Assembly: GCF_001875725.1 (NCBI RefSeq)
Contig: NZ_MLCQ01000029.1
Span: 372,001-436,000 of the forward strand
Direction: 5' to 3'
Origin: Corynebacterium sp. NML140438
Lineage (GTDB): Bacteria; Actinomycetota; Actinomycetes; Mycobacteriales; Mycobacteriaceae
Length of the DNA: 64,000 nucleotides
This document shows positions 43,423 through 52,929 of this stretch, piece after piece. Every line of letters starts with the position of its first letter. Within the stretch, counting starts at the first letter, position 1. The notes beneath the pieces were generated by a model. It did not search any database and was not told the origin of the DNA. It saw nothing but the letters and a program-made list of their open reading frames with translations. A program made the position numbers and the translations under genes.

Positions 43423-44181
43423 TTACTTCTGGCCCTGGTTAGCAACCGCAGCAGCACCTGCCGCAGCCGCCTCCGGATCGAGGTACGTGCCGCCTGGGTT
43501 GAGCACCTTGCCCTTGCTGTCAATCTCGTAGACCAACGGCATGCCGGTCGGGATGTTCAGACCAGCAATGTCATCGTCGGAGATGTTGTCCAGGTACTTC
43601 ACCAGCGCGCGCAGCGAGTTACCGTGCGCAGCCAGCATGACCGTCTTGCCGTCGAGAACCTCAGGCAGGATGACGTCGATGTAGAACGGCAGGAAGCGCT
43701 CCACAACGTCCTTCAGGCACTCCGTGCGAGGAACCTCCGGGAGGAACGCATAACGCACGTCGTCGGTCTGGGAGTACTCGTTGTCGGCGTCGATTTCTGG
43801 TGGCGGAGTGTCGTAGGAACGGCGCCAGCTCATGAACTGCTCCTCGCCGTACTCCTCACGGATCTCGGCCTTGTTCAGGCCCTGCAGTTTGCCGTAGTGA
43901 CGCTCGTTGAGGCGCCAGTTACGCACAACTGGGATCCAGTGACGGTCCGCAGCGTTCAGCGCGATGTTCGCGGTGCGGATCGCACGACGCAGCAGCGACG
44001 TGAACACGATGTCCGGCAGCACGCCCTTTTCTGCCATCAACTTACCGGCGTTGACGGCTTCCTGCTCACCCTGCTCGGTCAGATTGACATCGACCCAGCC
44101 GGTGAACTGGTTGGACTTGTTCCATTCACTTTGTCCGTGACGGACAAGAATCAACTTTCCATTCGTCATGGCACCAATCAT
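43423..44181 (-). CDS. gpmA: 2,3-bisphosphoglycerate-dependent phosphoglycerate mutase
   Basis: A 252-aa glycolytic enzyme converting 3- to 2-phosphoglycerate. The phosphohistidine motif [10 protein letters not shown] is near the N-terminus; [12 protein letters not shown] and [15 protein letters not shown] are present. I chose the ATG at 44181 (MIGAMTNGK) because a TACGAT box ends exactly 7 nt upstream, implying a leaderless message; ATG 44169 is the alternative. It is upstream of senX3-regX3 on the same strand. Confidence 0.93.
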   Translation of the reverse strand: MIGAMTNGKLILVRHGQSEWNKSNQFTGWVDVNLTEQGEQEAVNAGKLMAEKGVLPDIVFTSLLRRAIRTANIALNAADRHWIPVVRNWRLNERHYGKLQGLNKAEIREEYGEEQFMSWRRSYDTPPPEIDADNEYSQTDDVRYAFLPEVPRTECLKDVVERFLPFYIDVILPEVLDGKTVMLAAHGNSLRALVKYLDNISDDDIAGLNIPTGMPLVYEIDSKGKVLNPGGTYLDPEAAAAGAAAVANQGQK

Positions 44182-44188
44182 GCCACGA

Positions 44189-44211
44189 ATCGTATGATTT
44201 TTCTTTAAGCT
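44189..44211. promoter_or_regulatory. Divergent -10 boxes (gpmA / protease)
   Basis: TACGAT (complement of 44189-44194) for gpmA and TAAGCT (44206-44211) for the protease. Both end 7-8 nt before their start codons. Confidence 0.5.
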
Positions 44212-44219
44212 CTTTCACT

Positions 44220-45335
44220 ATGATCCACGCCAACGCCGTCGCCGCCGCGCTCTCCGTCGCACTTCTCGCACCTGGAGCACCATTTCGCGTCCTCCCCGAG
44301 CAGCCGCCGACCACAATGCGAGTGGGCAATCACACAATTTCCATCCCCGAACACGCCAGCGCCGCGTCCTGTTCCCAAGGCTTCAGCGGCACCATCAACG
44401 GCCAGCGCGTCATGATCACCGCCGGCCACTGCTTCGACCTCTCCGAGGGTGTCGACAACGAGCCCACCGACGTCATGCGCACCCACCGCGTCGAAGTGCC
44501 TATCGACGCCAGCTACCGCCCCATCGGCACCCCAACCAACCTCAAACCCTCCACCGACTACGCCGACGTCTACCTCCCCTCACAGTTCTTCTGGGACACC
44601 GTCAACACCCCGGATTGGGGCGTCGTCACCGCCGCCCCCGACACCCCAGCCACCCGCATGTCCTTCTCCCGCGACGCCAACGGCCACGCCCACGGCGCAC
44701 CCCGCGAACTGCGCTACATCCAGGACACTCGCAACCTGCCCTACAACTACTTCGACACTTCCAACTTCGGCCAGCCCATCTGCAAAGACGGCGCCACCAC
44801 CGGCCGCACCTGCGGCCACCAACTCGCCCGTTCCCGCAACAGCATCTACTCCTGGGGCCTGCGCTACGAACACGGCGACTCCGGCGGCATCAACTACGAC
44901 CCCCGCGACGGCGCTGTCCTCGGCGTCAGCTCCATGGGCATAGGACCCCTCGGCAAAGCCCAGCGTGCCGACCGCATCATCGAAGACGCCTTCAACGTCC
45001 CCGACGGCAAAGTCAACGAAGCCTTCACCCTCCCCGACTCCACCGCGCCCCACGGCAACTTCACCCCGCTCAACCAGGAGCAAGGCGCCCTCATGCACCA
45101 GATCATGCAGGACAACCCCGAACTGAAACCGAGCAAGACCGGCAAGCAAGGCTTCGACGAGGCCGTCACCGCCGCCCAACGTGACGCCGAAGTTGCCGCC
45201 CAGCGCGCCGGGCAAGTTCGCACCGTTGAGCAGGCGCAACGCCTCGCCGCCGACGTCTCAGGTGCGGTCGATCACCACGCGCAGCAGCTCGGCAAGTGGG
45301 GTGCCGCCGCGGCGGTGGAGGCGATCGGGCGGTAG
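44220..45335 (+). CDS. Secreted trypsin-like serine protease
   Basis: A 371-aa exported protease. Signal-like N-terminus with a hydrophobic stretch (AVAAALSVALLAPGAP); catalytic His in VMITAGHCF, Asp probably in TPDWGVVTAA, and Ser in YEHGDSGGINYD; disulfide-type cysteines nearby. The C-terminal ~130 residues are a hydrophilic Gln/Ala-rich extension (GFDEAVTAAQRDAEVAAQRAG) that may bind the envelope or form a helical domain. It is divergent from gpmA, with a putative leaderless promoter. The substrate is unknown. Confidence 0.85.
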   Translation: MIHANAVAAALSVALLAPGAPFRVLPEQPPTTMRVGNHTISIPEHASAASCSQGFSGTINGQRVMITAGHCFDLSEGVDNEPTDVMRTHRVEVPIDASYRPIGTPTNLKPSTDYADVYLPSQFFWDTVNTPDWGVVTAAPDTPATRMSFSRDANGHAHGAPRELRYIQDTRNLPYNYFDTSNFGQPICKDGATTGRTCGHQLARSRNSIYSWGLRYEHGDSGGINYDPRDGAVLGVSSMGIGPLGKAQRADRIIEDAFNVPDGKVNEAFTLPDSTAPHGNFTPLNQEQGALMHQIMQDNPELKPSKTGKQGFDEAVTAAQRDAEVAAQRAGQVRTVEQAQRLAADVSGAVDHHAQQLGKWGAAAAVEAIGR

Positions 45336-45428
45336 TCCGGGGCGGTGCGGTGGCGATCGGTTAAGGCATCATCTTTATCTTTGTGAGGTGTTGTACGAAA
45401 ACCTTTAAGTCTGTTGGTTTTTACGTCA

Positions 45429-45908
45429 TCACAGCCAGGGGACTGGAACACCCCAATTCGATAAATGTGGACCTACCGCATAGGCAGCCCCACCAAGAAC
45501 GGCCAAGACCGCTAGAGCTATCCGCAAGGCCAAAATAGGCGACCCTTTGGCAAACGTGGAGGCATACTTCGCTAGGGCCACGTCTGCCGACGTATATGCC
45601 TGAGATGGACAAATTGGGCCACCAATTGCAGGCTGGACTGGAGACTTCTTCAGCTCACGACACTTCGCTGCTTCTTCTTCTGATGTCACCCCCCAGCGCA
45701 TCGCCTCGCTCATCTCTTCAGACTCCTCACGATGCTTGAATACATACCACATAGCATCAGCGAAATCGAACACGTTGTCTGTTTTGCTCGACGCCACTGT
45801 TGCTCCCACAGTTTGGTCAACCGAAACCGCTGCACCAACACCGTGGGTAACCCCAGGCACAACTGTAACCAACGCAGTCATGCCACACACTAGAAATCTT
45901 CGCTGCAT
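45429..45908 (-). CDS. Small exported protein linked to the AT-rich protease
   Basis: About 159 aa with an N-terminal signal (MQRRFLVCGMTALVTVVPG), a hydrophilic middle with two widely spaced cysteines, and a C-terminal membrane segment (LALRIALAVLAVLGGAAYAVG) ending at a Trp-rich tail. The start ATG at 45908 lies 5 nt after the stop of the upstream protease, so the two are co-translated. No known domain. It may be an anchor, inhibitor or substrate of the protease. It is poor in GC compared with flanking genes. Confidence 0.7.
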   Translation of the reverse strand: MQRRFLVCGMTALVTVVPGVTHGVGAAVSVDQTVGATVASSKTDNVFDFADAMWYVFKHREESEEMSEAMRWGVTSEEEAAKCRELKKSPVQPAIGGPICPSQAYTSADVALAKYASTFAKGSPILALRIALAVLAVLGGAAYAVGPHLSNWGVPVPWL

Positions 45909-45913
45909 CTTCT

Positions 45914-46879
45914 TTACTTTCCGCACGACGATCCCCCACAAGAACTGCCTGGGAGCTTCGAACGCTCATGGACACCAAGGGACTTACGATTAAATTTCGC
46001 CGTAACACCGCCCCGCCAAGCTCGGTGCTTCTGAGCTTGAGTCAAGCTTTGATTTTGTACCGTTTTTTGTATCCAACCCAAATTCGAGTCGATTTTTGCA
46101 GCCGATCCAGACCCAATGCACTGCTTCCGCCCAGAGCTATCATTCTGGATTTCAGTAGTCGAAGCAACCCCAACTATCTCATTCCCGGCAAAAACCGCTG
46201 CACCAGAGTCACCGTGACACAAATTGGCGTCGCCGGTTGGGTCTAAACGCACTTGATCGGAGTAAACGTCTCCCCTGGTGGTATGAACCAGGTAATCAAC
46301 TACCCCCACACGAAAGTCTGCTGCCGACGAAAAATTATTGCGCTGCCCAACCTGCCCCGAATAGCCAATTACTCGAACGCCGTCACCCACTCGTGGCGGC
46401 CTCGCACTCAACTCAAATTTTCTAGCATTAATTCCAGTTCCCACACGTATGAGCGCAAGATCGTGCTCCGGGTCGGGAGCCATTTCAATTAACTCAATCC
46501 CGGCAAATTCACCATCAGACTGGTGGATAAATCCAATTGAATTCAATTCATCCTCAACACAGTGCCGAGCCGTCAGCCAGTAATAATCTCCAATATAGTT
46601 GGCTGTACATGTTCGCTCCGATTTTAATCCGTCAGAGAAATATAAGGCACCGATCCTATTGTCGTATGTAGGAGTTTTATTGGTAGTGAACCAGTCCAAC
46701 CCCTCATCGTACGGTTCATTTCCATCAGACTCATCCACCCAATGTTGTTCCTCACCACCTTCATATAACTCATTGACCTGCTCTCCAGCCTCTTGAGCCT
46801 GCACAACACTCACCGGCGTCCCTACAGCGCCAAAAGCGAAGACAAGCAGAAGACCCTCAACCAAAACTCGATACCGCAC
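45914..46879 (-). CDS. Secreted trypsin-like serine protease (AT-rich region)
   Basis: A 321-aa exported protease: signal peptide (LLLVFAFGAVGTPVSVVQAQ), catalytic His in YWLTARHCVED, Asp in DPEHDLALIRVG, Ser in LCHGDSGAAVFAG. A Glu/Asp-rich pro-region (EEQHWVDESDGNEPYDEG) precedes the catalytic core, and a Cys-rich tail (GSSCGGSSCGK) ends it. The gene is clearly lower in GC than mshA or gpmA, hinting at recent acquisition. It has no close similarity to the convergent protease at 44220 beyond the catalytic fold. Confidence 0.85.
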   Translation of the reverse strand: MRYRVLVEGLLLVFAFGAVGTPVSVVQAQEAGEQVNELYEGGEEQHWVDESDGNEPYDEGLDWFTTNKTPTYDNRIGALYFSDGLKSERTCTANYIGDYYWLTARHCVEDELNSIGFIHQSDGEFAGIELIEMAPDPEHDLALIRVGTGINARKFELSARPPRVGDGVRVIGYSGQVGQRNNFSSAADFRVGVVDYLVHTTRGDVYSDQVRLDPTGDANLCHGDSGAAVFAGNEIVGVASTTEIQNDSSGRKQCIGSGSAAKIDSNLGWIQKTVQNQSLTQAQKHRAWRGGVTAKFNRKSLGVHERSKLPGSSCGGSSCGK

Positions 46880-47105
46880 AGTAGCTCCTTAACGAAAGAT
46901 TAACGGTCCGATCCTTTTCGATTTGATCGTAGCACAGTCCCACCAGTATTTACGTCATAATTGGTGCTACATACTCTGAATACATTTCACCCGACCCGAT
47001 GCCTATTTTGAATAACCACCAGCATCACACGCTTCCAGTACCTCGACCAGAACGTTATTAAAATCTCTTGGCCGCAGCCCAAACCGGGCTCCCCCAAACA
47101 TGCAA
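46880..47105. other. AT-rich intergenic region
   Basis: No confident gene. It contains a weak AGCCC/GGGCT hairpin (47076-47090). A 32-codon minus-strand reading frame from about 47101 to 47003 (RPRDFNNVLVEVLEACDAGG) looks protein-like but has no known match; it could be a relic. The protease promoter should lie here. Confidence 0.35.
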
Positions 47106-48371
47106 TTAGCTCCCGATGGCTTTCCGGTCGCAGAGGCCGCGGTCGAAATGGTCGAGGGTGTCCTGGTAGATGCCGGTGAGGTCGTGGGCGCTTTCGCGCC
47201 AGCTGAACTTGCTGGCTTGGGCGACGGCGGCTTGGCCCATGGCGATGCGGGTGTCGTCGTCGCGGAGGAGGGTGCCGATGACGTTGGCCCAGTCGACGGG
47301 GTCGTGGCTGGGAACGAGGGTGCCGGTTTCACCGTCGGCGACGACGATCGGCAGGCCGCCGACGGCCGCGGCGACGACGGGAGTGCCGGTGGCTTGGGCT
47401 TCGACGGCGACGAGGCCGAAGGACTCGTTGTAGCTGGGCACGGCGACGATATCGGCGGCTTGGTACACGTTCACGAGTTCCTGGGGCGGCCGCGGCCCGA
47501 GGAAGCGCACGATGTGACCCACGCCTTCTTCCTCGGCGAGGCGCTGGTACGTATCGACGCTCACCCCGCCGCCGGAGGCGCCACCGCAGATGAGGACGCG
47601 CAGGGGGTAGTCGACGCCGTCGCGAACGAGTTGGCCGATGGCCCGGATGAGCACCTGCGGGCCCTTGAACTCTTGGAGGCGGCCGACGAAGACGACCACT
47701 TTGGCGTGGACGGGGATGCCGAGATGGCGGCGCGACATTTCGGTGTTGCGGTTGGTGCCGGGGGTGTAGAGCTCGGTGTCGGCGCCGGGGGTGACCACGG
47801 CGATTTTGCCCGCGTCGACGTCGTAGTGGCGGGACAGCTCGGTGATTTCGTCTTCGGTGTTGACCACGAGGCGGTCGGCGTTGTCCACGAGTTGTTGTTC
47901 GCAGATGCGGCGGGCTTCGCTTTCGGAGCTTTCCGCGCCGGACGCGTAGGCGTTTTTGACGGCGGCCCAGGTGTGGCCGGTGTAGATGAGGGGGACGTCG
48001 CTAAGTTCGGCGAGGAGCCAGCCGACCTGGCCGGAGAGCCAGTAGTGGGCGTGGATGATGTCGTAGTGGGCGTCGTAAATTCGGCAGAACTGCACGATGC
48101 CGCCGGCGAACGTGGCGAGCTGCGTGGGTAGTTCCTCTTTGGGCAGTCCCTCGTAGGGGCCGGCGACGATGTGGATGACCCGGAAGCCCGGCTCAACCTC
48201 GGCGATTTGTGGCTGGCTGGGGCGGGTGGCGCGGGTGAACACATCGACTTCGATGCCCTGGCGCGCGAGCTGCTGGGCGATGTTGAGGATGTACACGTTC
48301 ATCCCCCCGGCGTCCCCGATGCCGGGCTGCTCGAGGGGCGAGGTGTGCATTGAAATCATGGCGACGCGCAT
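47106..48371 (-). CDS. mshA: D-inositol-3-phosphate glycosyltransferase
   Basis: A 421-aa GT-B enzyme that transfers GlcNAc to inositol phosphate, the first step of mycothiol synthesis. Seen: [24 protein letters not shown] at the N-terminus (MshA signature), [11 protein letters not shown], the nucleotide-sugar site [11 protein letters not shown], and [24 protein letters not shown]. The ATG is at 48371. It lies 13 bp downstream of the MinD-like gene. Confidence 0.94.
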   Translation of the reverse strand: MRVAMISMHTSPLEQPGIGDAGGMNVYILNIAQQLARQGIEVDVFTRATRPSQPQIAEVEPGFRVIHIVAGPYEGLPKEELPTQLATFAGGIVQFCRIYDAHYDIIHAHYWLSGQVGWLLAELSDVPLIYTGHTWAAVKNAYASGAESSESEARRICEQQLVDNADRLVVNTEDEITELSRHYDVDAGKIAVVTPGADTELYTPGTNRNTEMSRRHLGIPVHAKVVVFVGRLQEFKGPQVLIRAIGQLVRDGVDYPLRVLICGGASGGGVSVDTYQRLAEEEGVGHIVRFLGPRPPQELVNVYQAADIVAVPSYNESFGLVAVEAQATGTPVVAAAVGGLPIVVADGETGTLVPSHDPVDWANVIGTLLRDDDTRIAMGQAAVAQASKFSWRESAHDLTGIYQDTLDHFDRGLCDRKAIGS

Positions 48372-48384
48372 GCTCGCCAGCGTA

Positions 48385-49353
48385 TTACATCACGGCGTGG
48401 CGGTGCCACGACCCGAAGTCGGCTGCGACGGTCGCGGCGAGCTGCTGGTAGGCGCGCAGAGTGTCGGGCGCGAGGCGGTCCATATCGACGACGGCACCTT
48501 CGGCTAGGTGGCGGTCGTATGGGATGGCGTGGACGGCGCGGGTGCGGGCAGCGAAGTGCTCGGTGAGCCGCTCCATATCAATGGTGGGTTTGCCCGGCGC
48601 GCCCGCGCTGATGACGACGACGGCGTTGGAGGCGAGCTGGTCGTAGCCGTGGAGGCTGAGCCAGTCGAGGGTGGCTGCGGCGGATTGGGCGCCGTCGAGG
48701 GCTGGCGAGGTGACCAGGACGAGCGCGTTGGCGAGGTCGAGGACGCCGGCCATGGCGGAGTGCATGAGGCCGGTGCCGCAGTCGGTGAGGATGACGTTGT
48801 AGTGGTGTTGCAGGATGTCGATGGCTTTGCGGTAGTCGAGCTCGGAGAAGGCTTCGCTGACGGCTGGGTCGCGTTCGGAGCCGATGACTTCGAGGCGTGA
48901 GCTGGCCTGGTTGGTAAAGGCGCGGACCTGCGGGTATCGCGAGGTGTCCTGCGCGAGCAGGAGGTCGCGGATGGTGGCGGGTGAGTTGGCGGTGGCGCGT
49001 TGCGCGAGCGTGCCGAGGTCCGGGTTGGCGTCGATGGCGATGACGCGGTCGCCGCGGGTTTCGGCAAACACCCCTCCGAGGGCGATGGTGGTCGTTGTCT
49101 TGCCGACGCCCCCTTTCAGCGACATGACGGCAATCCTGTAGTCGCCGCGCAGGGGTGCGCGGATAGCGTCGATGAGTTCGTCGCGTTCGACTTGGGCCCG
49201 GGAGCGTCCCGGGTTAATGCGGCCACGGCTGGCGGTGTGGACGACTTTACGCCAGCCCTGTTTCGGTGGTGCTTTGACGGGATCGACCAGGTTGCTTTGG
49301 TCGAGGCCGGTTGGCGGCGTGAGGTCGGTGGTGGCGTCGAAAATTGTGGTCAA
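48385..49353 (-). CDS. MinD/ParA-like ATPase (EspI-type)
   Basis: A 322-aa P-loop ATPase with deviant Walker [15 protein letters not shown], an [11 protein letters not shown] switch I region and [15 protein letters not shown] as Walker B. The long hydrophilic N-terminus ([27 protein letters not shown]) and the sequence around it resemble the EspI/EccCb-associated family near type VII secretion, but no secretion genes are here. It starts with TTG at 49353 behind AAGGGGGG. It is immediately upstream of mshA. Confidence 0.82.
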   Translation of the reverse strand: MTTIFDATTDLTPPTGLDQSNLVDPVKAPPKQGWRKVVHTASRGRINPGRSRAQVERDELIDAIRAPLRGDYRIAVMSLKGGVGKTTTTIALGGVFAETRGDRVIAIDANPDLGTLAQRATANSPATIRDLLLAQDTSRYPQVRAFTNQASSRLEVIGSERDPAVSEAFSELDYRKAIDILQHHYNVILTDCGTGLMHSAMAGVLDLANALVLVTSPALDGAQSAAATLDWLSLHGYDQLASNAVVVISAGAPGKPTIDMERLTEHFAARTRAVHAIPYDRHLAEGAVVDMDRLAPDTLRAYQQLAATVAADFGSWHRHAVM

Positions 49354-49415
49354 TGGAATCCCCCCTTGTGTTTCCCCAATGGCTCACGAGCGTACCTGAT
49401 GTGGAAAACTAGCAA

Positions 49416-49440
49416 AACCTACCAAACCGTAGGTTATACT
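49416..49440. promoter_or_regulatory. Promoter with inverted-repeat operator before the acyl-CoA ligases
   Basis: AACCTAC (49416-49422) and GTAGGTT (49429-49435) form a 7-bp inverted repeat with a 6-bp spacer, directly against a strong -10 TATACT (49435-49440). The position suggests repression, plausibly by a fatty-acid-responsive TetR regulator; none is encoded nearby. Confidence 0.6.
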
Positions 49441-49481
49441 TTCCCTCACCTACTTTCGACTAGCTAACAAAAGGAGTGTTT

Positions 49482-51179
49482 ATGGGAGCCTACGAAACCA
49501 AAGCCTGGCTTACGCACTACCCCGAATGGACCGACCCGCACCCGATCGTCGGCAGCGACACCCTCGTCAGCCTGTTCAATACCGCCGCAACCACCCACCC
49601 GGGCCGCGCAGCCACCTGGTTCATGGGCAAAACACTCACCTACCAAGCCCTCAACGAGCAGGTCAACCGCCTCGCTGCCGCCCTGCAGCACCTCGGCGTC
49701 GCACCAGGCGACCGCGTTGTCATCGCGCTGCCGAACTGCCCGCAGCACGTCATCGCCATCACCGCGATCCTGCGCATCGGCGCCGTCGCCATCGAGCACA
49801 ACCCGCTCTACACCGCCTACGAGCTGGAGAAACAGTTCCTGGACCACGGCGCGCGCGTGGCCATCGTGTTCGACCGGGAGGCCGAGACCTTCCACACGCT
49901 GCAGGAAACGACGGCGCTCGAGACGGTCATCGCCGTCAACCTTATCGACGCCATGCCCCGCCACCTGCAGCTCGCCCTGCAGGTGCCCCTCGGGGCCGTG
50001 CGCAGCCAGCGCGAGGAACTGCACAAGCCCGCACCGAAGGCGATCTCGTGGGAATCCCTCGTAGCGAAGCCCGCCACACCAACGAACCTGCCGACCATCG
50101 CACAGTCCGACACCGCGTTCATCCTGTACACCTCCGGCACCACCGGCACCCCCAAGGGCGTGCCGTTGACGCACGCGAACGTGCTCGCCGTCCTCGCCGC
50201 CGGCGCACAGTGGGTGAAGGACTGGGGTGCCGTCAACGAGAAGGTGCTCGCCATCTTGCCGATGTTCCACATCTACGGCCTGGCCCTGAACTACGGGTTC
50301 CCGCTGACCGTCGCCGGTCAGATCGTGCTGGTGCCCGCGCCGAAGCCGAAGCTCTACCAGCAGGCCATCCTCAAGACTCGCCCCACGCTGCTGCCCGGCG
50401 TGCCGCTGCTGTATGAGCGGATTGCGCAGTGGGCCGTCGAGAAGAATGTGGACCTCTCCTCCTTCCACAGCTCAATCTCTGGCGCCGCAACCCTCCCCGA
50501 GAGCACCATTGAACTGTGGGAACGGGTCACCGGCGGCCAGCTCGTTGAAGGCTACGGGCTCACCGAGACCTCCCCGTGCCTGTGCGGCAACCCCCTCGAC
50601 GGCAACCGGCGCCCCGGCTACATCGGCGTGCCGTTCCCCAACACCGACATCCGCATCGCCAACCCGGACAACCCCAGCGAAACCATGCCCGACGGCGAGC
50701 CGGGCGAACTGCTCGCGCGCGGCCCGCAGGTCTTCTCCGGCTACCTCAACAACCCCGAGGCCACCGAGCAAGCATTCCACGACGGCTGGTTCCGCACCGG
50801 CGACATGGCCGTCATGGAGCCCGATGGCTTCATCCGCCTGGTGGCGCGCATCAAGGAAATCATCATCACCGGCGGCTTTAACGTCTATCCGGACGAGGTC
50901 GAGGAGGCCGTACGCTCGCACCCGGACGTCGAGGACGTCGCCGTCGTCGGCCGCCCCCGCGAAGACGGTTCCGAAGACGTCGTTGCCTGCGTCACCCTTC
51001 GCGACGGCGCCCCGCTCGATCCGGAAGGGCTGAAGGAGCACGCGCGCCAACGCCTCACCCGCTACAAGGTGCCGCGCACCTTCTACCACTTCGAGGACTT
51101 GAACCGGGACCAGACCGGCAAGGTCCGGCGCCGCGCGGTGCAGCAAGAATTGGTGGCCATGCTGCAGCCCACCCAATAG
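49482..51179 (+). CDS. Long-chain fatty acid-CoA/AMP ligase (first of tandem pair)
   Basis: A 565-aa adenylate-forming enzyme (FadD type) that activates fatty acids via acyl-AMP. AMP-binding motif YTSGTTGTPKGVPLTH, GYGLTETSPCL, the hinge GDMAVMEPDGF and the catalytic Lys region DQTGKVRRR. The start ATG at 49482 is set by AAGGAG 5 nt upstream. The next gene is a close paralogue. Near the C-terminus a run of about 33 residues is identical in both. Confidence 0.9.
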   Translation: MGAYETKAWLTHYPEWTDPHPIVGSDTLVSLFNTAATTHPGRAATWFMGKTLTYQALNEQVNRLAAALQHLGVAPGDRVVIALPNCPQHVIAITAILRIGAVAIEHNPLYTAYELEKQFLDHGARVAIVFDREAETFHTLQETTALETVIAVNLIDAMPRHLQLALQVPLGAVRSQREELHKPAPKAISWESLVAKPATPTNLPTIAQSDTAFILYTSGTTGTPKGVPLTHANVLAVLAAGAQWVKDWGAVNEKVLAILPMFHIYGLALNYGFPLTVAGQIVLVPAPKPKLYQQAILKTRPTLLPGVPLLYERIAQWAVEKNVDLSSFHSSISGAATLPESTIELWERVTGGQLVEGYGLTETSPCLCGNPLDGNRRPGYIGVPFPNTDIRIANPDNPSETMPDGEPGELLARGPQVFSGYLNNPEATEQAFHDGWFRTGDMAVMEPDGFIRLVARIKEIIITGGFNVYPDEVEEAVRSHPDVEDVAVVGRPREDGSEDVVACVTLRDGAPLDPEGLKEHARQRLTRYKVPRTFYHFEDLNRDQTGKVRRRAVQQELVAMLQPTQ

Positions 51180-51191
51180 GTTACGGTAGCG

Positions 51192-51197
51192 TAGGGT
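51192..51197 (+). promoter_or_regulatory. -10 box of a leaderless promoter (second ligase)
   Basis: TAGGGT lies 6 nt before ATG 51204, between the two ligase genes. Confidence 0.5.
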
Positions 51198-51203
51198 AGT
51201 GCC

Positions 51204-52925
51204 ATGACCTTGGACGCAAACACCACAAAGCCATGGCTGCAGTACTACCCCGACTGGACCGAGCACTCGCTCGAGTACGGGTTCACCACGCTGCCAGGCA
51301 TCTACGACGACAACCTGGCACGCAACGCCGACAAGCCAGCAACCAGGTTCTTCGGCCGCTCCATGACCTACGGCGAGTTGGACAAGGAAGTCCGCCGGGC
51401 CGCCGCCGGGCTCAAGGCCTTCGGCGTGCGCAAGGGTGACCGCGTGGCCATCCTGCTGCCGAACTGCCCACAGCACGTCATCGCCTTCTTCGCGGTGCAG
51501 AAGCTTGGGGGCGTCGTCGTCGAGCACAACCCGCTGTACACCGCGAACGAGCTTCGCCCGCAGTTCCAGAACCACGGTGCGCGCGTGGCCATCGCGTGGG
51601 ACAAGGCGGCGGACACCCTCGAGGCGCTGCGCACCACCACGGACCTGGAGACGGTCATCTCCGTCGACATGACCAAGGCGATGCCGAAGCTGCAGCAGCT
51701 CGCGCTGCGCATCCCGATCGCGAAGATCCGCAAGGCGCGCGAGCAGCTCACCGTGCAAAGCTCCAACACCGTACTCAAGACGGTGCCGTGGGAGACGCTA
51801 CTCGGCTCCGCCATCGGCGGCGAGGGCGACGACCTCACCACCGAAGCAGATATCTCCCCCGAAGACCCAGCCCTCATCCTCTACACCTCCGGCACCACCG
51901 GGGAACCCAAGGGCGCCGTGCTCTCCCACAAGAACCTGCACGCGAACGCATGGCAGGGCGTCGCCTGGGTCAAGGACCTGCAATCCAAGGACCAGCAGCG
52001 CATGCTGGCCACCCTGCCGTTCTTCCACGCCTACGGTCTCACGTTTTCGCTCACGCTCACGGTGCTCATCGGCTCCGAGGTCGACCTGCTCCCGGCGCCA
52101 AAGATGGACCTCATCATGGGCTCCATCAAGAAGTTCAAGCCCACATTCATCCCCGGCGTGCCCACCGTATTCGAGCGAATTATCGACGCCGCCAACAACG
52201 AAGGCCTCAACATCGACGGCGTCAACACCGGTTTCTCGGGTGCAGCCTCCCTACCCGTCGAGACGATCGAGGCGTGGGAGCGCGTCACCCACGGCCGCCT
52301 CGTCGAAGGCTACGGACTGACCGAGACCTCCCCGATCCTGGTCGGCAACCCTGGCACCGCGGACCGCCGCGCCGGCTACATCGGCATCCCCTTCCCCGAC
52401 ACCGAGATCCGCATCGTCAACCCCGACAACCTGGACGAGGACATGCCCTACGGCGAGCCCGGCGAGATCCTCGCCCGCGGCCCACAAGTTTTCAACGGCT
52501 ACCTCAACAACCCCGAAGCCACCGAGCATGCCTTCCACGACGGTTGGTTCTGCACCGGCGACCTCGGCGTCATGGAGGAGGACGGCTTCATCAAGCTGGT
52601 CTCCCGCCTCAAGGAGCTCATCATCACTGGCGGGTTCAACGTCTACCCCGCCGAGGTGGAAACGGTGATGCGCACCCACCCCGATGTTGTCGACGTCGCC
52701 GTCGTCGGCCGCCCCCGCGAGGACGGCTCCGAAGACGTCGTCGCCTGCGTCACGCTACGCGACGGCGCCCCACTCGACCCGGAGGGCCTGAAAGACTTCG
52801 CGCGCAAGAACCTCACCCGCTACAAGGTGCCGCGCACCTTCTACCACTTCGAGGAACTACCGAAGGACCAGCTGGGCAAGCTGTCGCGCCGCAAGGTGCA
52901 GGAGGAGCTCCTGTCCCGCCTGTAG
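51204..52925 (+). CDS. Long-chain fatty acid-CoA/AMP ligase (second of tandem pair)
   Basis: A 573-aa paralogue of the upstream ligase, colinear along its length. Motifs: YTSGTTGEPKGAVLSH, GYGLTETSPIL, GDLGVMEEDGF, and DQLGKLSRRKV with the catalytic Lys. Its own leaderless promoter lies between the genes. The two proteins differ mostly in the N-terminal, substrate-pocket part, so different acyl chains are likely. Which is closer to fatty-acid degradation and which to mycolate or lipid synthesis is not decidable here. Confidence 0.9.
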   Translation: MTLDANTTKPWLQYYPDWTEHSLEYGFTTLPGIYDDNLARNADKPATRFFGRSMTYGELDKEVRRAAAGLKAFGVRKGDRVAILLPNCPQHVIAFFAVQKLGGVVVEHNPLYTANELRPQFQNHGARVAIAWDKAADTLEALRTTTDLETVISVDMTKAMPKLQQLALRIPIAKIRKAREQLTVQSSNTVLKTVPWETLLGSAIGGEGDDLTTEADISPEDPALILYTSGTTGEPKGAVLSHKNLHANAWQGVAWVKDLQSKDQQRMLATLPFFHAYGLTFSLTLTVLIGSEVDLLPAPKMDLIMGSIKKFKPTFIPGVPTVFERIIDAANNEGLNIDGVNTGFSGAASLPVETIEAWERVTHGRLVEGYGLTETSPILVGNPGTADRRAGYIGIPFPDTEIRIVNPDNLDEDMPYGEPGEILARGPQVFNGYLNNPEATEHAFHDGWFCTGDLGVMEEDGFIKLVSRLKELIITGGFNVYPAEVETVMRTHPDVVDVAVVGRPREDGSEDVVACVTLRDGAPLDPEGLKDFARKNLTRYKVPRTFYHFEELPKDQLGKLSRRKVQEELLSRL

Positions 52926-52929
52926 GTGA

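Noticed and set aside
47003..47101. 32-codon frame behind mshA
   Set aside because: Looks protein-like but has no recognisable family or ribosome site; could be chance.
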